A stretch of 26,134 bases of DNA, from assembly GCA_025362415.1 (NCBI GenBank), contig JANYGM010000117.1, forward strand, positions 1 to 26,134, written 5' to 3'. Within the stretch, counting starts at the first letter, position 1. Every line of letters starts with the position of its first letter. Position numbers and translations under genes: made by a program. Of the stretch, positions 1 through 6,578 are shown piece after piece. Under the pieces are notes generated by a model. It did no database searches, was not told where the DNA came from, and worked only from the letters and a program-made list of their open reading frames with translations. The DNA comes from a bacterium. Its GTDB lineage: Bacteria; Bacteroidota; Bacteroidia; Cytophagales; Thermonemataceae.

Positions 1-296
1 CCATCTTCATCATCTTCCTCCTCATCTTCTTCATAATCCTCGTCTTCTTCCTCCTCTTCCTCGTCTTCATCATCTTCATCAATAGTGATGCCTGTTACTA
101 TTTTAGTAACACCATCTACCTCGCTAGCAAGTGCAATGACATCTTTTTTGTCGCTTTTAGACTCCACAGAACCGTGTATAGTTACCACCGTACCATCAAC
201 TTCTACTTCTAGGTCAGAAATATTAGCGTCAGAAAGTGCCTCTTCTACAGCTTCTTTGATTTTTTTCTCTTGAATTTCTTTAATGTTGTCAAACAT
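1..296 (-). CDS. BON-domain protein, partial (C-terminus beyond window)
   Basis: The first 98 codons of a minus-strand gene are visible; the rest lies beyond the window edge. After the ATG at 296 there is a charged helix, then about 45 residues (about 27-72) with the alternating pattern of a BON domain (ISDLEVEVDGTVVTIHGSVE, then a helix ending in DGVTKIVTGI). A run of almost only Asp and Glu follows to the window edge. BON domains are thought to bind membranes or periplasmic ligands. In small Bacteroidota and E. coli Kbp-like proteins a BON domain is often followed by LysM, so the acidic stretch may be a linker to a LysM domain. That is inference, because the C-terminus is not visible. No signal peptide is seen, which fits a cytoplasmic Kbp-like protein. 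A near-consensus promoter lies 62 bases upstream. Confidence 0.7.
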   Translation of the reverse strand, partial: MFDNIKEIQEKKIKEAVEEALSDANISDLEVEVDGTVVTIHGSVESKSDKKDVIALASEVDGVTKIVTGITIDEDDEDEEEEEEDEDYEEDEEEDDED

Positions 297-357
297 ATTT
301 GAATTAGTTAATTAGTTAAAAATAATTGAAAATGGTCAAAAGTTCTTAAACTTTTTG

Positions 358-388
358 TAAATATAGTATTGTATTTGATACTTTCAAA
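358..388 (-). promoter_or_regulatory. Bacteroidota-type promoter for the BON gene
   Basis: On the minus strand TTTG (388-385) is followed after 19 bases by TATATTTA (365-358). This is one base off the Bacteroidota -7 consensus TAnnTTTG and has ideal spacing. It would give an untranslated leader of roughly 55 bases before the ATG at 296. No other gene is placed to use it. Confidence 0.5.
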
Positions 389-440
389 TTAAATACAAAA
401 AAAAGTGAATTATTATCAAATTTTTATTTGCATAACAATA

Positions 441-475
441 AAAAAGCCATTCTAAATAAATAGAATGGCTTTTTT
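441..475. terminator. bidirectional hairpin terminator, copy 1
   Basis: A perfect 14-bp stem (441-454 with 461-474) has a 6-base loop. It starts with an A-tract and ends in a T-tract, so it can terminate in both directions. It lies 116 bases after the stop of the minus-strand gene at 591-1004. It is nearly identical, loop and flank included, to the terminator at 1276-1310. Confidence 0.75.
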
Positions 476-500
476 GAAATGTATAATTTTTTTGCAACTC

Positions 501-570
501 ATTTTCTTCAAAAAATAAATATTTAAAAGCTATATTTATTGTCAAATGTTTTCCACCTGACAAAGCATAA
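501..570 (+). repeat. dispersed repeat, decayed copy (partner at 25976-26049)
   Basis: This stretch matches the reverse complement of 25976-26049. The best block, TATTTAAAAGCTATATTT, is identical and is followed by [A/G]TTGTC and a GTGG/CCACC hairpin region. In the right-hand copy the hairpin is a perfect 11-bp stem. Here only its outer bases (TGTCA...TGACA) still pair, so this copy looks degenerate. The rest of the gene-free stretch 297-590 holds the promoter and terminator listed separately. Confidence 0.55.
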
Positions 571-590
571 GTTTATCACTTATTCTAGTT

Positions 591-1004
591 TTATTGCATC
601 TCAAAATTATCATTTTTTGAATTTTTACCTTTATTCAACCCAAACTGGTAACCTCCAAACCCCGTTAATATTGCAGGTACTATAATTGTAAGCAGTTTTT
701 CAGATAAATCCTTTGCATTATTAACACCAAGATAAACTATTGTACCTAGAAATATGGTGGTCATAATTCCTACAAATATCAGATTATTTTTCGCAGAAAT
801 AGCCTTATTTTCTAGTTCTTTAGTCAATAATTTTTCATTTACCGTGAGTGTCTTGCCTGCATAAAGCGCATTTATTTCAAGTTCTTTCTTTTGAAGTTCA
901 AGTTCTTTATCCGCTAATTCAAGTTGTTTAGACTGATTTTCTAAAAACTTATTAACTGCATCTTCATTTATTTTGCCTGCAGGCTGATTATTTTTGACGC
1001 TCAT
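591..1004 (-). CDS. small membrane protein with N-terminal coiled coil
   Basis: A 137-residue protein of unknown function. Residues 15-70 are strongly helical and charged, rich in Lys, Glu and Leu (for example KELELQKKELEI), and probably form a coiled coil. Two hydrophobic segments follow at about 75-93 and 104-122, separated by a short polar stretch, and then a Lys/Asn-rich tail. This predicts an inner-membrane protein with a long cytoplasmic helix. The start ATG at 1004 overlaps the end of the preceding small gene by 17 bases, so the two are probably translationally coupled. Both lie between two copies of the same terminator (441-475 and 1276-1310). No family was recognised. The overall shape resembles small accessory or phage-like membrane proteins, but nothing confirms that. 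Confidence 0.65.
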   Translation of the reverse strand: MSVKNNQPAGKINEDAVNKFLENQSKQLELADKELELQKKELEINALYAGKTLTVNEKLLTKELENKAISAKNNLIFVGIMTTIFLGTIVYLGVNNAKDLSEKLLTIIVPAILTGFGGYQFGLNKGKNSKNDNFEMQ

Positions 1005-1167
1005 AAATAATGTGTTTAAATGTTACTTCTATCTTTCCTAAGTCTCTTTTTCCTAGTATTGGAGGAATGATAACACTTTTTTTGATATTAGACGTATCTT
1101 TTAAGTTGAGGAATTGTTTAGCTGTAAATATCTTAGATTTCGTTGGAGTCAAACTGATATTAGTCAT
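988..1167 (-). CDS. hypothetical small protein
   Basis: A 59-residue polar protein without membrane segments, beginning MTNISLTPTKSK. The frame is open further upstream to a TTG at 1191. The ATG at 1167 is preferred because a good promoter (-33 at 1227-1224, -7 at 1203-1196) predicts transcription beginning at about 1189, at or inside the TTG. The stop overlaps the first codons of the membrane protein at 591-1004, which suggests a two-gene operon. No domain was recognised. The coding call rests on the operon layout, the promoter and a plausible amino-acid composition, so it is only moderately secure. Confidence 0.5.
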   Translation of the reverse strand: MTNISLTPTKSKIFTAKQFLNLKDTSNIKKSVIIPPILGKRDLGKIEVTFKHIIYERQK

Positions 1168-1195
1168 AATTATTATAAGATTTAGTTTCAATTCT

Positions 1196-1227
1196 CAAAA
1201 TTACTATATTTTTTATACAAAAACAAA
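1196..1227 (-). promoter_or_regulatory. promoter of the two-gene unit
   Basis: On the minus strand TTTG (1227-1224) is followed after 20 bases by TAATTTTG (1203-1196), a full match to TAnnTTTG. The -33 element lies inside the perfect palindrome at 1219-1247. Confidence 0.5.
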
Positions 1228-1247
1228 TATTTTAGATATTTGTTTTT
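1219..1247. promoter_or_regulatory. perfect 12-bp inverted repeat over the -33 box; possible operator
   Basis: AAAAACAAATAT (1219-1230) and its exact complement ATATTTGTTTTT (1236-1247) are separated by 5 bases. The right-facing promoter element TTTG of the downstream unit is part of this palindrome, so a dimeric regulator bound here would block the promoter. The T-tract also allows a terminator reading. Confidence 0.4.
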
Positions 1248-1275
1248 GAAATTAAAAACTCCATTTCCTAATACA

Positions 1276-1310
1276 AAAGAGCCATCCTAAATAAATAGAA
1301 TGGCTTTTTT
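1276..1310. terminator. rpsB terminator, copy 2 of the shared hairpin
   Basis: A hairpin with A- and T-tracts (stem about 1281-1289 with 1296-1304 plus flanking A/T pairs) lies about 66 bases after the rpsB stop. It differs from the terminator at 441-475 at only about three positions, including one that introduces a C-A mismatch in the stem. Confidence 0.7.
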
Positions 1311-1341
1311 GAAGATATATGTTTATTAGAATTTTGTATTT

Positions 1342-1376
1342 AATTCATAATTCACAATTTAAAATTTCTAATTAAC
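1342..1376 (+). repeat. heptad array AATTnnn, 5 units
   Basis: AATTCAT, AATTCAC, AATTTAA, AATTTCT and AATTAAC run in exact 7-base register and end in the first base of the rpsB stop triplet. The array is preceded by the boundary TTTGTATTTAATTCA (1333-1347), which is also found at 2216 and 21171. Confidence 0.75.
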
Positions 1377-2125
1377 TAAGCGTCAATATCACGTTTTTTA
1401 GTTTCTTCTTCTTTGATTTTCTGGTCGTCTTTGTCTTGCTTTCTCTCGTGCAATGCTTCTTCAATAGATGCACCTACAAATTTAGTGATTATTTCAATAG
1501 ACTTGAAGGCATCATCATTAGCAGGAATAGCATAATCCACAAGATTTGGGTCAGAGTTAGTGTCCACCATACCAAAAATAGGAATACCTAATTTTATAGC
1601 TTCTTTCACTGCAATATGTTCTTTTTTGATGTCCACTATAAAAAGTGCAGCAGGCGCACGAGTAAGGTCTGTGATACCACCTAATACTTTTTCTAGTTTT
1701 TCTTTCTCACGTTGCATCATCAAACGCTCACGTTTTGCAAGGTTGAGGTAAGCATCACTTTTTTCCATCTTGTCAATATTGGCAAGTTTTTTCAATGATT
1801 TTTTCACTGTTTGGAAATTTGTAAGCATACCACCCAACCAACGCTCAGTTACGTAAGGCATTTTTAAGCGTTTAGCTTCGTCAGAAACGACTTCTTGTGC
1901 TTGTTTTTTAGTCGCCACAAACATAATTTTTTTGCCTGCACGAATAAGTTTTTTCAAAGCCTCGCCAGCCTCATTCATTGCTGAAATGGTTTTGTTAAGG
2001 TCAATGATGTGGATACCATTTTTTTCCATAAAGATATATGGAGCCATCTTAGGTTCCCACTTGCGGGTAAGGTGTCCAAAGTGAACACCTGCGCTTAGAA
2101 GGTCTTTATATTCTACTTGAGCCAT
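1376..2125 (-). CDS. rpsB: 30S ribosomal protein S2
   Basis: Protein S2 of the small ribosomal subunit, needed for binding of S1 and for translation initiation. The 249-residue sequence is full length. It has the family N-terminus (LLSAGVHFGHLTRKWEPKM), the coiled-coil insertion at about residues 100-150 (KSLKKLANIDKMEKSDAYLN region), and the conserved PAALFIVDIKKEHIAVKEA and GIPIFGMVDTNSDP blocks. The last 25 residues are a charged tail, common in Bacteroidota. It is the last gene of rplM-rpsI-rpsB. The gap to rpsI is 141 bases and holds a heptad repeat array. In many bacteria tsf follows rpsB; here a terminator follows instead. Confidence 0.98.
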   Translation of the reverse strand: MAQVEYKDLLSAGVHFGHLTRKWEPKMAPYIFMEKNGIHIIDLNKTISAMNEAGEALKKLIRAGKKIMFVATKKQAQEVVSDEAKRLKMPYVTERWLGGMLTNFQTVKKSLKKLANIDKMEKSDAYLNLAKRERLMMQREKEKLEKVLGGITDLTRAPAALFIVDIKKEHIAVKEAIKLGIPIFGMVDTNSDPNLVDYAIPANDDAFKSIEIITKFVGASIEEALHERKQDKDDQKIKEEETKKRDIDA

Positions 2126-2224
2126 TTTAAGTCTAATTTTGATGTTTTGAAAATGAAATTTTCTAGAAAGTCTTAATTAGTTGCTTGTAAACTTAGTTGT
2201 ATTCTTTGTGTATTTTTTGTATTT

Positions 2225-2259
2225 AATTCACAATTCACAATTAAAAATTCACAATTATT
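2225..2259 (+). repeat. heptad array AATTnnn, 5 units, between rpsI and rpsB
   Basis: AATTCAC twice, AATTAAA, AATTCAC and AATTATT are in strict 7-base register. The array is preceded by the same boundary TTTGTATTTAATTCA (2216-2230) as the array after rpsB. It sits directly after the rpsI stop in the direction of transcription. Confidence 0.75.
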
Positions 2260-2266
2260 GCAACTA

Positions 2267-2653
2267 TTAACGCTTGCTAAATTGGAATTTACGACGAGCT
2301 TTACGGCGACCTGGTTTCTTACGCTCTACCATACGTGGGTCACGTGTAAGATACCCTTCTTTCTTCAAAGCAGGACGAAATTCAGCATTGATTTCGCAAA
2401 GCGCACGAGAGATAGCAAGGCGCAAAGCCTCTGCTTGTCCTGTCGTTCCTCCACCATCAAGGTTTACTTTCAAATCATATTTACCAAATTCATCTACAAG
2501 GACAAGTGGCTGATTTACAATAGTTTGCAAAACATCAGACTTAAAATAGTCTTCAAATGTTCTTTTATTAACGGTAATAATACCGCTACCTGGCTTCATA
2601 TACAAACGAGCCACTGAGGTTTTTCTTCTTCCGAGTGTGTTGATAATTTGCAT
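2267..2653 (-). CDS. rpsI: 30S ribosomal protein S9
   Basis: Protein S9, whose C-terminal tail reaches the P-site tRNA in the 30S subunit. The 128-residue sequence is full length. It begins with the family signature NTLGRRKTSVARLYMKPGSG, has the central GGGTTGQAEALRLAISRAL block, and ends with the basic tail GRRKARRKFQFSKR that carries the tRNA-contacting Arg. It lies 8 bases after rplM and is certainly co-transcribed with it. Confidence 0.98.
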   Translation of the reverse strand: MQIINTLGRRKTSVARLYMKPGSGIITVNKRTFEDYFKSDVLQTIVNQPLVLVDEFGKYDLKVNLDGGGTTGQAEALRLAISRALCEINAEFRPALKKEGYLTRDPRMVERKKPGRRKARRKFQFSKR

Positions 2654-2661
2654 AACTGAAA

Positions 2662-3111
2662 TTAGTATTTTAAAGTGATGACAGTTGGTTGTTGCGCTTC
2701 GTGAGGGTGTTCTGTGCCTGCATAAACAAACATATTATGGAACAATCTACGACCCAAACGGTTGTTTGGAAGCATACCTTTGATAGCTTGCTCCAATAAA
2801 CGAGTTGGGAATTTCGCAAGAATTTCACGAGGCGTAGCAAAACGCTGTCCACCAGGGTGACCTGTGTGGCGAACGTGTACTCTGTCCGTCATTTTCTTTC
2901 CTGTCAAACGTACTTTTTCAGCATTCAAGATGATTACGTAGTCGCCACAATCTGCATTAGGCGTGTAATTTGTCTTGTGTTTTCCTCTGATGATGCTTGC
3001 TATCTGGCTTGCAAAACGTCCAAGAACAGCGGAGTCGGCATCTACTACGACCCATTTTTTATCTGCTGTATCTTTATTAGCCGAGATAGTCTTGTAACTT
3101 AATTGATCCAC
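2662..3111 (-). CDS. rplM: 50S ribosomal protein L13
   Basis: Protein L13 of the large subunit, an early assembly protein. The 149-residue sequence is full length. It shows the WVVVDADSAVLGRFASQIA block, the DYVIILNAEKVRLTGKK segment and the signature HTGHPGGQ, followed by the GMLPNNRLGRR motif. It is the first gene of the operon. The likely promoter is TATCTTTG at 3227-3220 (minus strand), leaving a leader of about 100 bases, which could hold autoregulatory structure. No known leader motif was recognised. Confidence 0.98.
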   Translation of the reverse strand: MDQLSYKTISANKDTADKKWVVVDADSAVLGRFASQIASIIRGKHKTNYTPNADCGDYVIILNAEKVRLTGKKMTDRVHVRHTGHPGGQRFATPREILAKFPTRLLEQAIKGMLPNNRLGRRLFHNMFVYAGTEHPHEAQQPTVITLKY

Positions 3112-3219
3112 TTTTGTGAGATTTTAATGTTAAAACTATTAGAAACTTTATTGAATTACCGTTTTTTTTATGACTGTTTAAGTTATGGATTTTAAATAGA
3201 CACATTTCAAAACGGACTG

Positions 3220-3227
3220 CAAAGATA
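3220..3227 (-). promoter_or_regulatory. probable -7 box for the rplM operon
   Basis: TATCTTTG on the minus strand matches TAnnTTTG. The expected TTTG at -33 is not found at normal spacing; the nearest is only 13 bases away. Position and strand fit the ribosomal operon. Confidence 0.4.
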
Positions 3228-3322
3228 GTCATTATTTTGACAAATAAAAATTTATTTTTAATTATTTTAGATTTTTCACTTGATTTTAAGAAAATTTTAT
3301 CAAAAACTAAAAATATACGTTT

Positions 3323-3330
3323 ATCTTTGC
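3323..3330 (+). promoter_or_regulatory. probable -7 box for the FtsL-like gene
   Basis: TATCTTTG matches the Bacteroidota -7 consensus 67 bases before the ATG at 3397. No convincing -33 TTTG lies at the right distance. It is divergent from the rplM promoter about 100 bases away. Confidence 0.35.
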
Positions 3331-3396
3331 CTAAAATAAGTATCAAAAAATGATTTACCTTACATTTATATCAGCACCTAAAAAAAACAAATATTT

Positions 3397-3825
3397 ATGA
3401 CTACCAACACATATAAAGAAGATAAAGAAGACGTTATAAATGGTAACAATAATAAAAGTGATAATTCTAATGATTTGAATAACAATGAGATAGATTTTTC
3501 TATGAAAAATAAGGGTGGAATTTTCCAATACATAGACAAACTCCTTAATTTGGATTTTATTTTGAATAAAAAATTCTCTACAAATTATATCCCTTATTTG
3601 CTTTTTACCACGTTTATAGGCGTTATTTATATTGCTAATACACATTATTCAGAAAAAAATCAGAAAAAAATCATTCAATTAGAAAAAGAAGTAGGAAATT
3701 TGCGTACAGAATATATCACCATAAAAGCAGATTATATGTCGGCTAGCAAACAATCAGAAGTAGTCAAAAAAGCCATAAAAATTGGACTAAAAGAACCTAC
3801 AAAAGCACCTTATCAAATAAAATAA
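3397..3825 (+). CDS. FtsL-like cell-division membrane protein
   Basis: A 142-residue bitopic membrane protein. An Asn/Asp-rich cytoplasmic N-terminus (1-60) leads to one membrane segment (about 64-81, IPYLLFTTFIGVIYIA). A periplasmic coiled coil then follows from about residue 84 (SEKNQKKIIQLEKEVGNLRTEYITIKAD in two halves), and the protein ends SKQSEVVKKAIKIGLKEP...PYQIK. That tail is typical of the FtsL-like proteins of Bacteroidota, which act in the divisome with FtsB/FtsQ-type partners. In the phylum such a gene usually sits between rsmH and the ftsI-type PBP gene. Here the neighbours are a ribosomal operon and an unknown gene, so it is either relocated or a paralogue. Family assignment is from recognised sequence, and the role is inferred. 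Confidence 0.75.
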   Translation: MTTNTYKEDKEDVINGNNNKSDNSNDLNNNEIDFSMKNKGGIFQYIDKLLNLDFILNKKFSTNYIPYLLFTTFIGVIYIANTHYSEKNQKKIIQLEKEVGNLRTEYITIKADYMSASKQSEVVKKAIKIGLKEPTKAPYQIK

Positions 3826-3862
3826 AAGATTTTTTCTCATTTCTACTATTTTTTATTTTTTT

Positions 3863-3908
3863 ACAACTTTTGGAAAGTAATTTATTTTTTAATTTTCAAA
3901 ATAGTTGT
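3863..3908 (+). terminator. imperfect hairpin after the FtsL-like gene
   Basis: ACAACTTTTGGAAA (3863-3876) pairs imperfectly with TTTTCAAAATAGTTGT (3893-3908), with one mismatch and a bulge. It lies about 40 bases after the stop, in T-rich sequence. A weak terminator is the simplest reading. Confidence 0.3.
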
Positions 3909-3976
3909 ATGTTTTTGAGATAAAAGTTTTTTTTGTAAGATTATTTCTATAATTTTGACCTTATTATTTTTTTATT

Positions 3977-4012
3977 ACATTCGTTTGTTTTATCAAAAAA
4001 ACAAATAAATGT
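3977..4012. promoter_or_regulatory. 15-bp inverted repeat 36 bases before an unknown gene
   Basis: ACATTCGTTTGTTTT (3977-3991) pairs with AAAACAAATAAATGT (3998-4012) across a 6-base loop, with one C/A mismatch and one G-T pair. It sits 36 bases before the ATG at 4048. It could be an operator or a leader hairpin; a terminator is less likely because no T-tract follows. Confidence 0.4.
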
Positions 4013-4047
4013 AAAAATTCCTGTATTGTAACTTACAACGACCTAAA

Positions 4048-5478
4048 ATGTCAAAACTAAAAAATCTTGTTCAGCAACTAAATCAAGAAGAATTTTATCA
4101 TCTTTATAATAATTTGATGGATAGTAGCGCAGACAAATCTGCCCTTTTACTCAAGTTTCTTTATGAAGAAAAGCACACTGACGACAAAATGATAAAGCTT
4201 CTTGGCGTAAATCCTAACGCATATTATACGTTGCGCTCACGCCTGAACCAAAAAGTAGAAGAGTATCTTGTACACGAAATTGTCAGCCCACGCGCAGAAC
4301 TTATTACAAAAGTGGCAAGTATCAACGAAGTTGTTTTTACAAAAAGCCGTCTTTTGACTATTGCCACACTCAAAAAACTAGAAAAAGATTTGTTAGATTA
4401 TGACCTTTCTAACGAACTGACGGTGGTTTATAAGACGCTACGCTCTTTGCACGTTGGTACAGAACACAATTTTTTTTATTCGCAACAATACAACAAACAC
4501 GTTGCTTATATGCTTTCTGTGGATAAGGCGGAGTATCTTTTAGCAGACTATTTTAGAAAATATGGTGAATACTTGTTTTCTAATGATGCCAACGACAAGA
4601 TGGCGTTAGACCTTATTCATAAGGAAATGAAAATAGTGCGCAAACAGTATGATTCACACCGTTTGTATGTCTATTATGCTGCTATGAACATCTACCACCG
4701 TTTTTTTGTAGATACCACAGAAACGTCAGAAGATGAGCCTATTGAGGATATGCTTACCAAAATACAAGGTTTTTTTGATTCTTATTTGATGGATAATGCT
4801 TATCATCATTTGAGGGTGGTTTTTGCGTATTTGAGGTTTGAATATTATACCTTTTATAAGATAAACCGACAATCAGATGAATTATATCCTGTTTTGTTGG
4901 AGGAAGTTACGCATTTGCTAAGTAATTATACGCTTTATACGTACCCTTCAAGGATTTTATATACTATCATTGAAAGAAGTTTGCGCCTAAAAACTGAAAA
5001 AGATTTGGCAAGTGCTAATGAAAAAATATTTTCAGATTTTGAAACAGAAACAGACAGCACGCACTATGTTAATTATATGACTTATAGGGCTTTGAGTTTC
5101 TATTTTGCTGGTCAATATGCAGAAAGCGTAAAATGGCTTACTAGACTAATGAAAAAATATCCTATTAAAAAAAGTCCAATAGTGATATTAGAAGTGAGGT
5201 TGCTTTTGGGAATTCAGTATGCTTTGATGAAAGATGAAGATTTGCTTGCACAACTTGTCAGTAGCTTACAAAGACAGGCACGTACAGTACAAAAAGAGAT
5301 GATACCTCACGTTAGTACTATGATAAAAATATTAAAATTAGCGAGTATTGGTATTGATGACACTAATAAATCAAAACTTGATTCCCTTTTTGTAAAACTC
5401 AACAAATGTGAAAGACCATTATTTTGCCCAACATATTACACTAATTTTGAGGCAAAACTAAAAAATTTGAAGAAATAA
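4048..5478 (+). CDS. conserved-looking helical protein of unknown function
   Basis: A 476-residue soluble protein, almost entirely alpha-helical by composition, with no signal peptide or membrane segment. Residues 40-75 (DKMIKLLGVNPNAYYTLRSRLNQKVEEYL) resemble a winged-helix or HTH-like segment. Much of the rest has the regular spacing of Ala, Tyr and Leu seen in TPR-like solenoids; YRALSFYFAGQYAESVKWLTRLMKKYP (about residues 347-373) reads like one TPR repeat. It may therefore be a helical-repeat scaffold or regulator. No named family was recognised. A strong inverted repeat lies just upstream (3977-4012), and another lies between this gene and dapA. Translation of dapA starts 96 bases downstream on the same strand, so co-transcription is possible. 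Confidence 0.8.
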   Translation: MSKLKNLVQQLNQEEFYHLYNNLMDSSADKSALLLKFLYEEKHTDDKMIKLLGVNPNAYYTLRSRLNQKVEEYLVHEIVSPRAELITKVASINEVVFTKSRLLTIATLKKLEKDLLDYDLSNELTVVYKTLRSLHVGTEHNFFYSQQYNKHVAYMLSVDKAEYLLADYFRKYGEYLFSNDANDKMALDLIHKEMKIVRKQYDSHRLYVYYAAMNIYHRFFVDTTETSEDEPIEDMLTKIQGFFDSYLMDNAYHHLRVVFAYLRFEYYTFYKINRQSDELYPVLLEEVTHLLSNYTLYTYPSRILYTIIERSLRLKTEKDLASANEKIFSDFETETDSTHYVNYMTYRALSFYFAGQYAESVKWLTRLMKKYPIKKSPIVILEVRLLLGIQYALMKDEDLLAQLVSSLQRQARTVQKEMIPHVSTMIKILKLASIGIDDTNKSKLDSLFVKLNKCERPLFCPTYYTNFEAKLKNLKK

Positions 5479-5484
5479 ACTTGA

Positions 5485-5505
5485 AATTGTGAATTATGAA
5501 TGAAT
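5485..5505 (-). repeat. short heptad array, inverted orientation
   Basis: AATTGTG, AATTATG and AATGAAT are followed by ACAAA. This is close to the reverse complement of the array after rpsB, including the TACAAA boundary. It lies 7 bases after a plus-strand stop, so orientation relative to transcription is the same as at rpsB. Confidence 0.55.
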
Positions 5506-5548
5506 ACAAATTGCTGATAATCAATTTATTGAAACTCAATTTGTATTC
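5502..5548. promoter_or_regulatory. perfect 12-bp inverted repeat upstream of dapA
   Basis: GAATACAAATTG (5502-5513) and CAATTTGTATTC (5537-5548) are exact complements with a 23-base loop, and a smaller TCAAT/ATTGA pair lies inside. It ends 25 bases before the dapA ATG, so it may terminate the upstream gene or fold in the dapA leader. Confidence 0.4.
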
Positions 5549-5573
5549 TTTGTTAATAAAAATAAAAAATAAA

Positions 5574-6452
5574 ATGAAAAATAAATTTTCAGGAATAGGC
5601 GTAGCACTTGTTACGCCTTTTTCCAAAGATATGGCTATTGATTGGAAAGGATTTGAAAAATTACTTTTGCATACTGTGGCTATTGGCGTTGATTATTGGG
5701 TCGTACAAGGCACAACAGGTGAATCTCCTGCCACAAGCAAAGAGGAAAAACAAGCACTTTTAGCATTTGCAAAAGAAAATAATCCTCAAAAATTGCCTAT
5801 TGTTTATGGAATGGGAGGGAATTATACACAAGAAATCATCAAAAACATCAAAGAAACTGATTTGAATGGTGTTGATGCCTTGCTTTCTGTAAGTCCTTAT
5901 TACAACAAACCTACTCAAAAAGGTATTATTGCGCATTATAGTGCTATTGCAGACAATTCTCCTGTACCAATTATTTTGTATAATGTTCCTGGACGTACTG
6001 CAGGCAATATTTCTGCTAATACAACCCTAGAACTTGCTAAACATTCCAATATTATTGGCATAAAAGAAGCATCAGGTAACCTTGCACAATGTATGGAAAT
6101 TGCACAAAAGAAAGAAAATGATTTTTTATTGATTTCTGGTGAGGATTTGCATACGCCTGCAATGATTACTTTTGGTGCAGTTGGCGTTATTTCTGTGTTA
6201 GCAAATGCTTTTCAGGAGTTTAATTTGATGGTGAAAAAAGCATTAGAAAATAATTTTACTGAAAGTTCTCAATATTTATTTAAGTTGTTGGAAATCAATA
6301 ATTTGATGTATGAGGAGGCTAATCCTGTTGGTATAAAAAATGCACTTAAACATTTAGGCGTTTGTGAGGATTTTGTGCGTTTACCACTTTTGCAGGCATC
6401 AAAAGAATTAGACGAAAAAATAAAACTAAAAATACAAGAATTAGCATATTGA
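5574..6452 (+). CDS. dapA: 4-hydroxy-tetrahydrodipicolinate synthase
   Basis: DapA condenses pyruvate with aspartate semialdehyde in the cytoplasm, the first committed step of diaminopimelate and lysine synthesis. The 292-residue TIM-barrel sequence is of normal length. It shows GTTGES (46-51, Thr47/Thr48 of the active site), the VSPYYNKP segment (Tyr110), the YNVPGRT motif (Tyr136, Arg141) and the Schiff-base Lys164 in GIKEASGN. The frame is open upstream to 5496, but MKNKFSG at 5574 is the family start and the upstream part overlaps a repeat and hairpin. The asd gene, which supplies its substrate, lies at 22287 in the same window. A hairpin (6477-6500) lies 25 bases after the stop. Confidence 0.97.
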   Translation: MKNKFSGIGVALVTPFSKDMAIDWKGFEKLLLHTVAIGVDYWVVQGTTGESPATSKEEKQALLAFAKENNPQKLPIVYGMGGNYTQEIIKNIKETDLNGVDALLSVSPYYNKPTQKGIIAHYSAIADNSPVPIILYNVPGRTAGNISANTTLELAKHSNIIGIKEASGNLAQCMEIAQKKENDFLLISGEDLHTPAMITFGAVGVISVLANAFQEFNLMVKKALENNFTESSQYLFKLLEINNLMYEEANPVGIKNALKHLGVCEDFVRLPLLQASKELDEKIKLKIQELAY

Positions 6453-6476
6453 AATCTAAGTAGTATAAAGAATTAT

Positions 6477-6500
6477 TGCAAAACGCTAAATTGTTTTGCA
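6477..6500 (+). terminator. hairpin after dapA, overlapping the next promoter
   Basis: TGCAAAAC (6477-6484) and GTTTTGCA (6493-6500) form a perfect 8-bp stem with an 8-base loop. Its right arm contains the TTTG used as -33 box of the following promoter. It could therefore act as terminator, operator or both. Confidence 0.45.
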
Positions 6501-6526
6501 GAATAAAAATATTTTTGTTATATTTG
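6495..6526 (+). promoter_or_regulatory. promoter of the Fic cassette
   Basis: TTTG (6495-6498), 20 bases, then TATATTTG (6519-6526): a full match to the Bacteroidota consensus, 52 bases before the ATG at 6579. The three following genes run without another clear promoter to the terminator at 8366. Confidence 0.65.
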
Positions 6527-6578
6527 TATGGTGCAGTAACTACTTTTATAATTATTTTTTAAATAAATATCATTTAAA

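Noticed and set aside
591..1167. Prophage remnant
   Set aside because: Two small genes with a coiled coil and membrane segments are not enough; no phage structural, integrase or attachment-site sequence is seen.
1168..1191. TTG start of the small gene at 988-1167
   Set aside because: A consensus promoter puts the transcription start at about 1189, leaving no room for that start. ATG at 1167 is better.
5496..5573. N-terminal extension of DapA
   Set aside because: It is made of heptad-repeat and hairpin sequence. The family start MKNKFSG lies at 5574 and gives the normal length.
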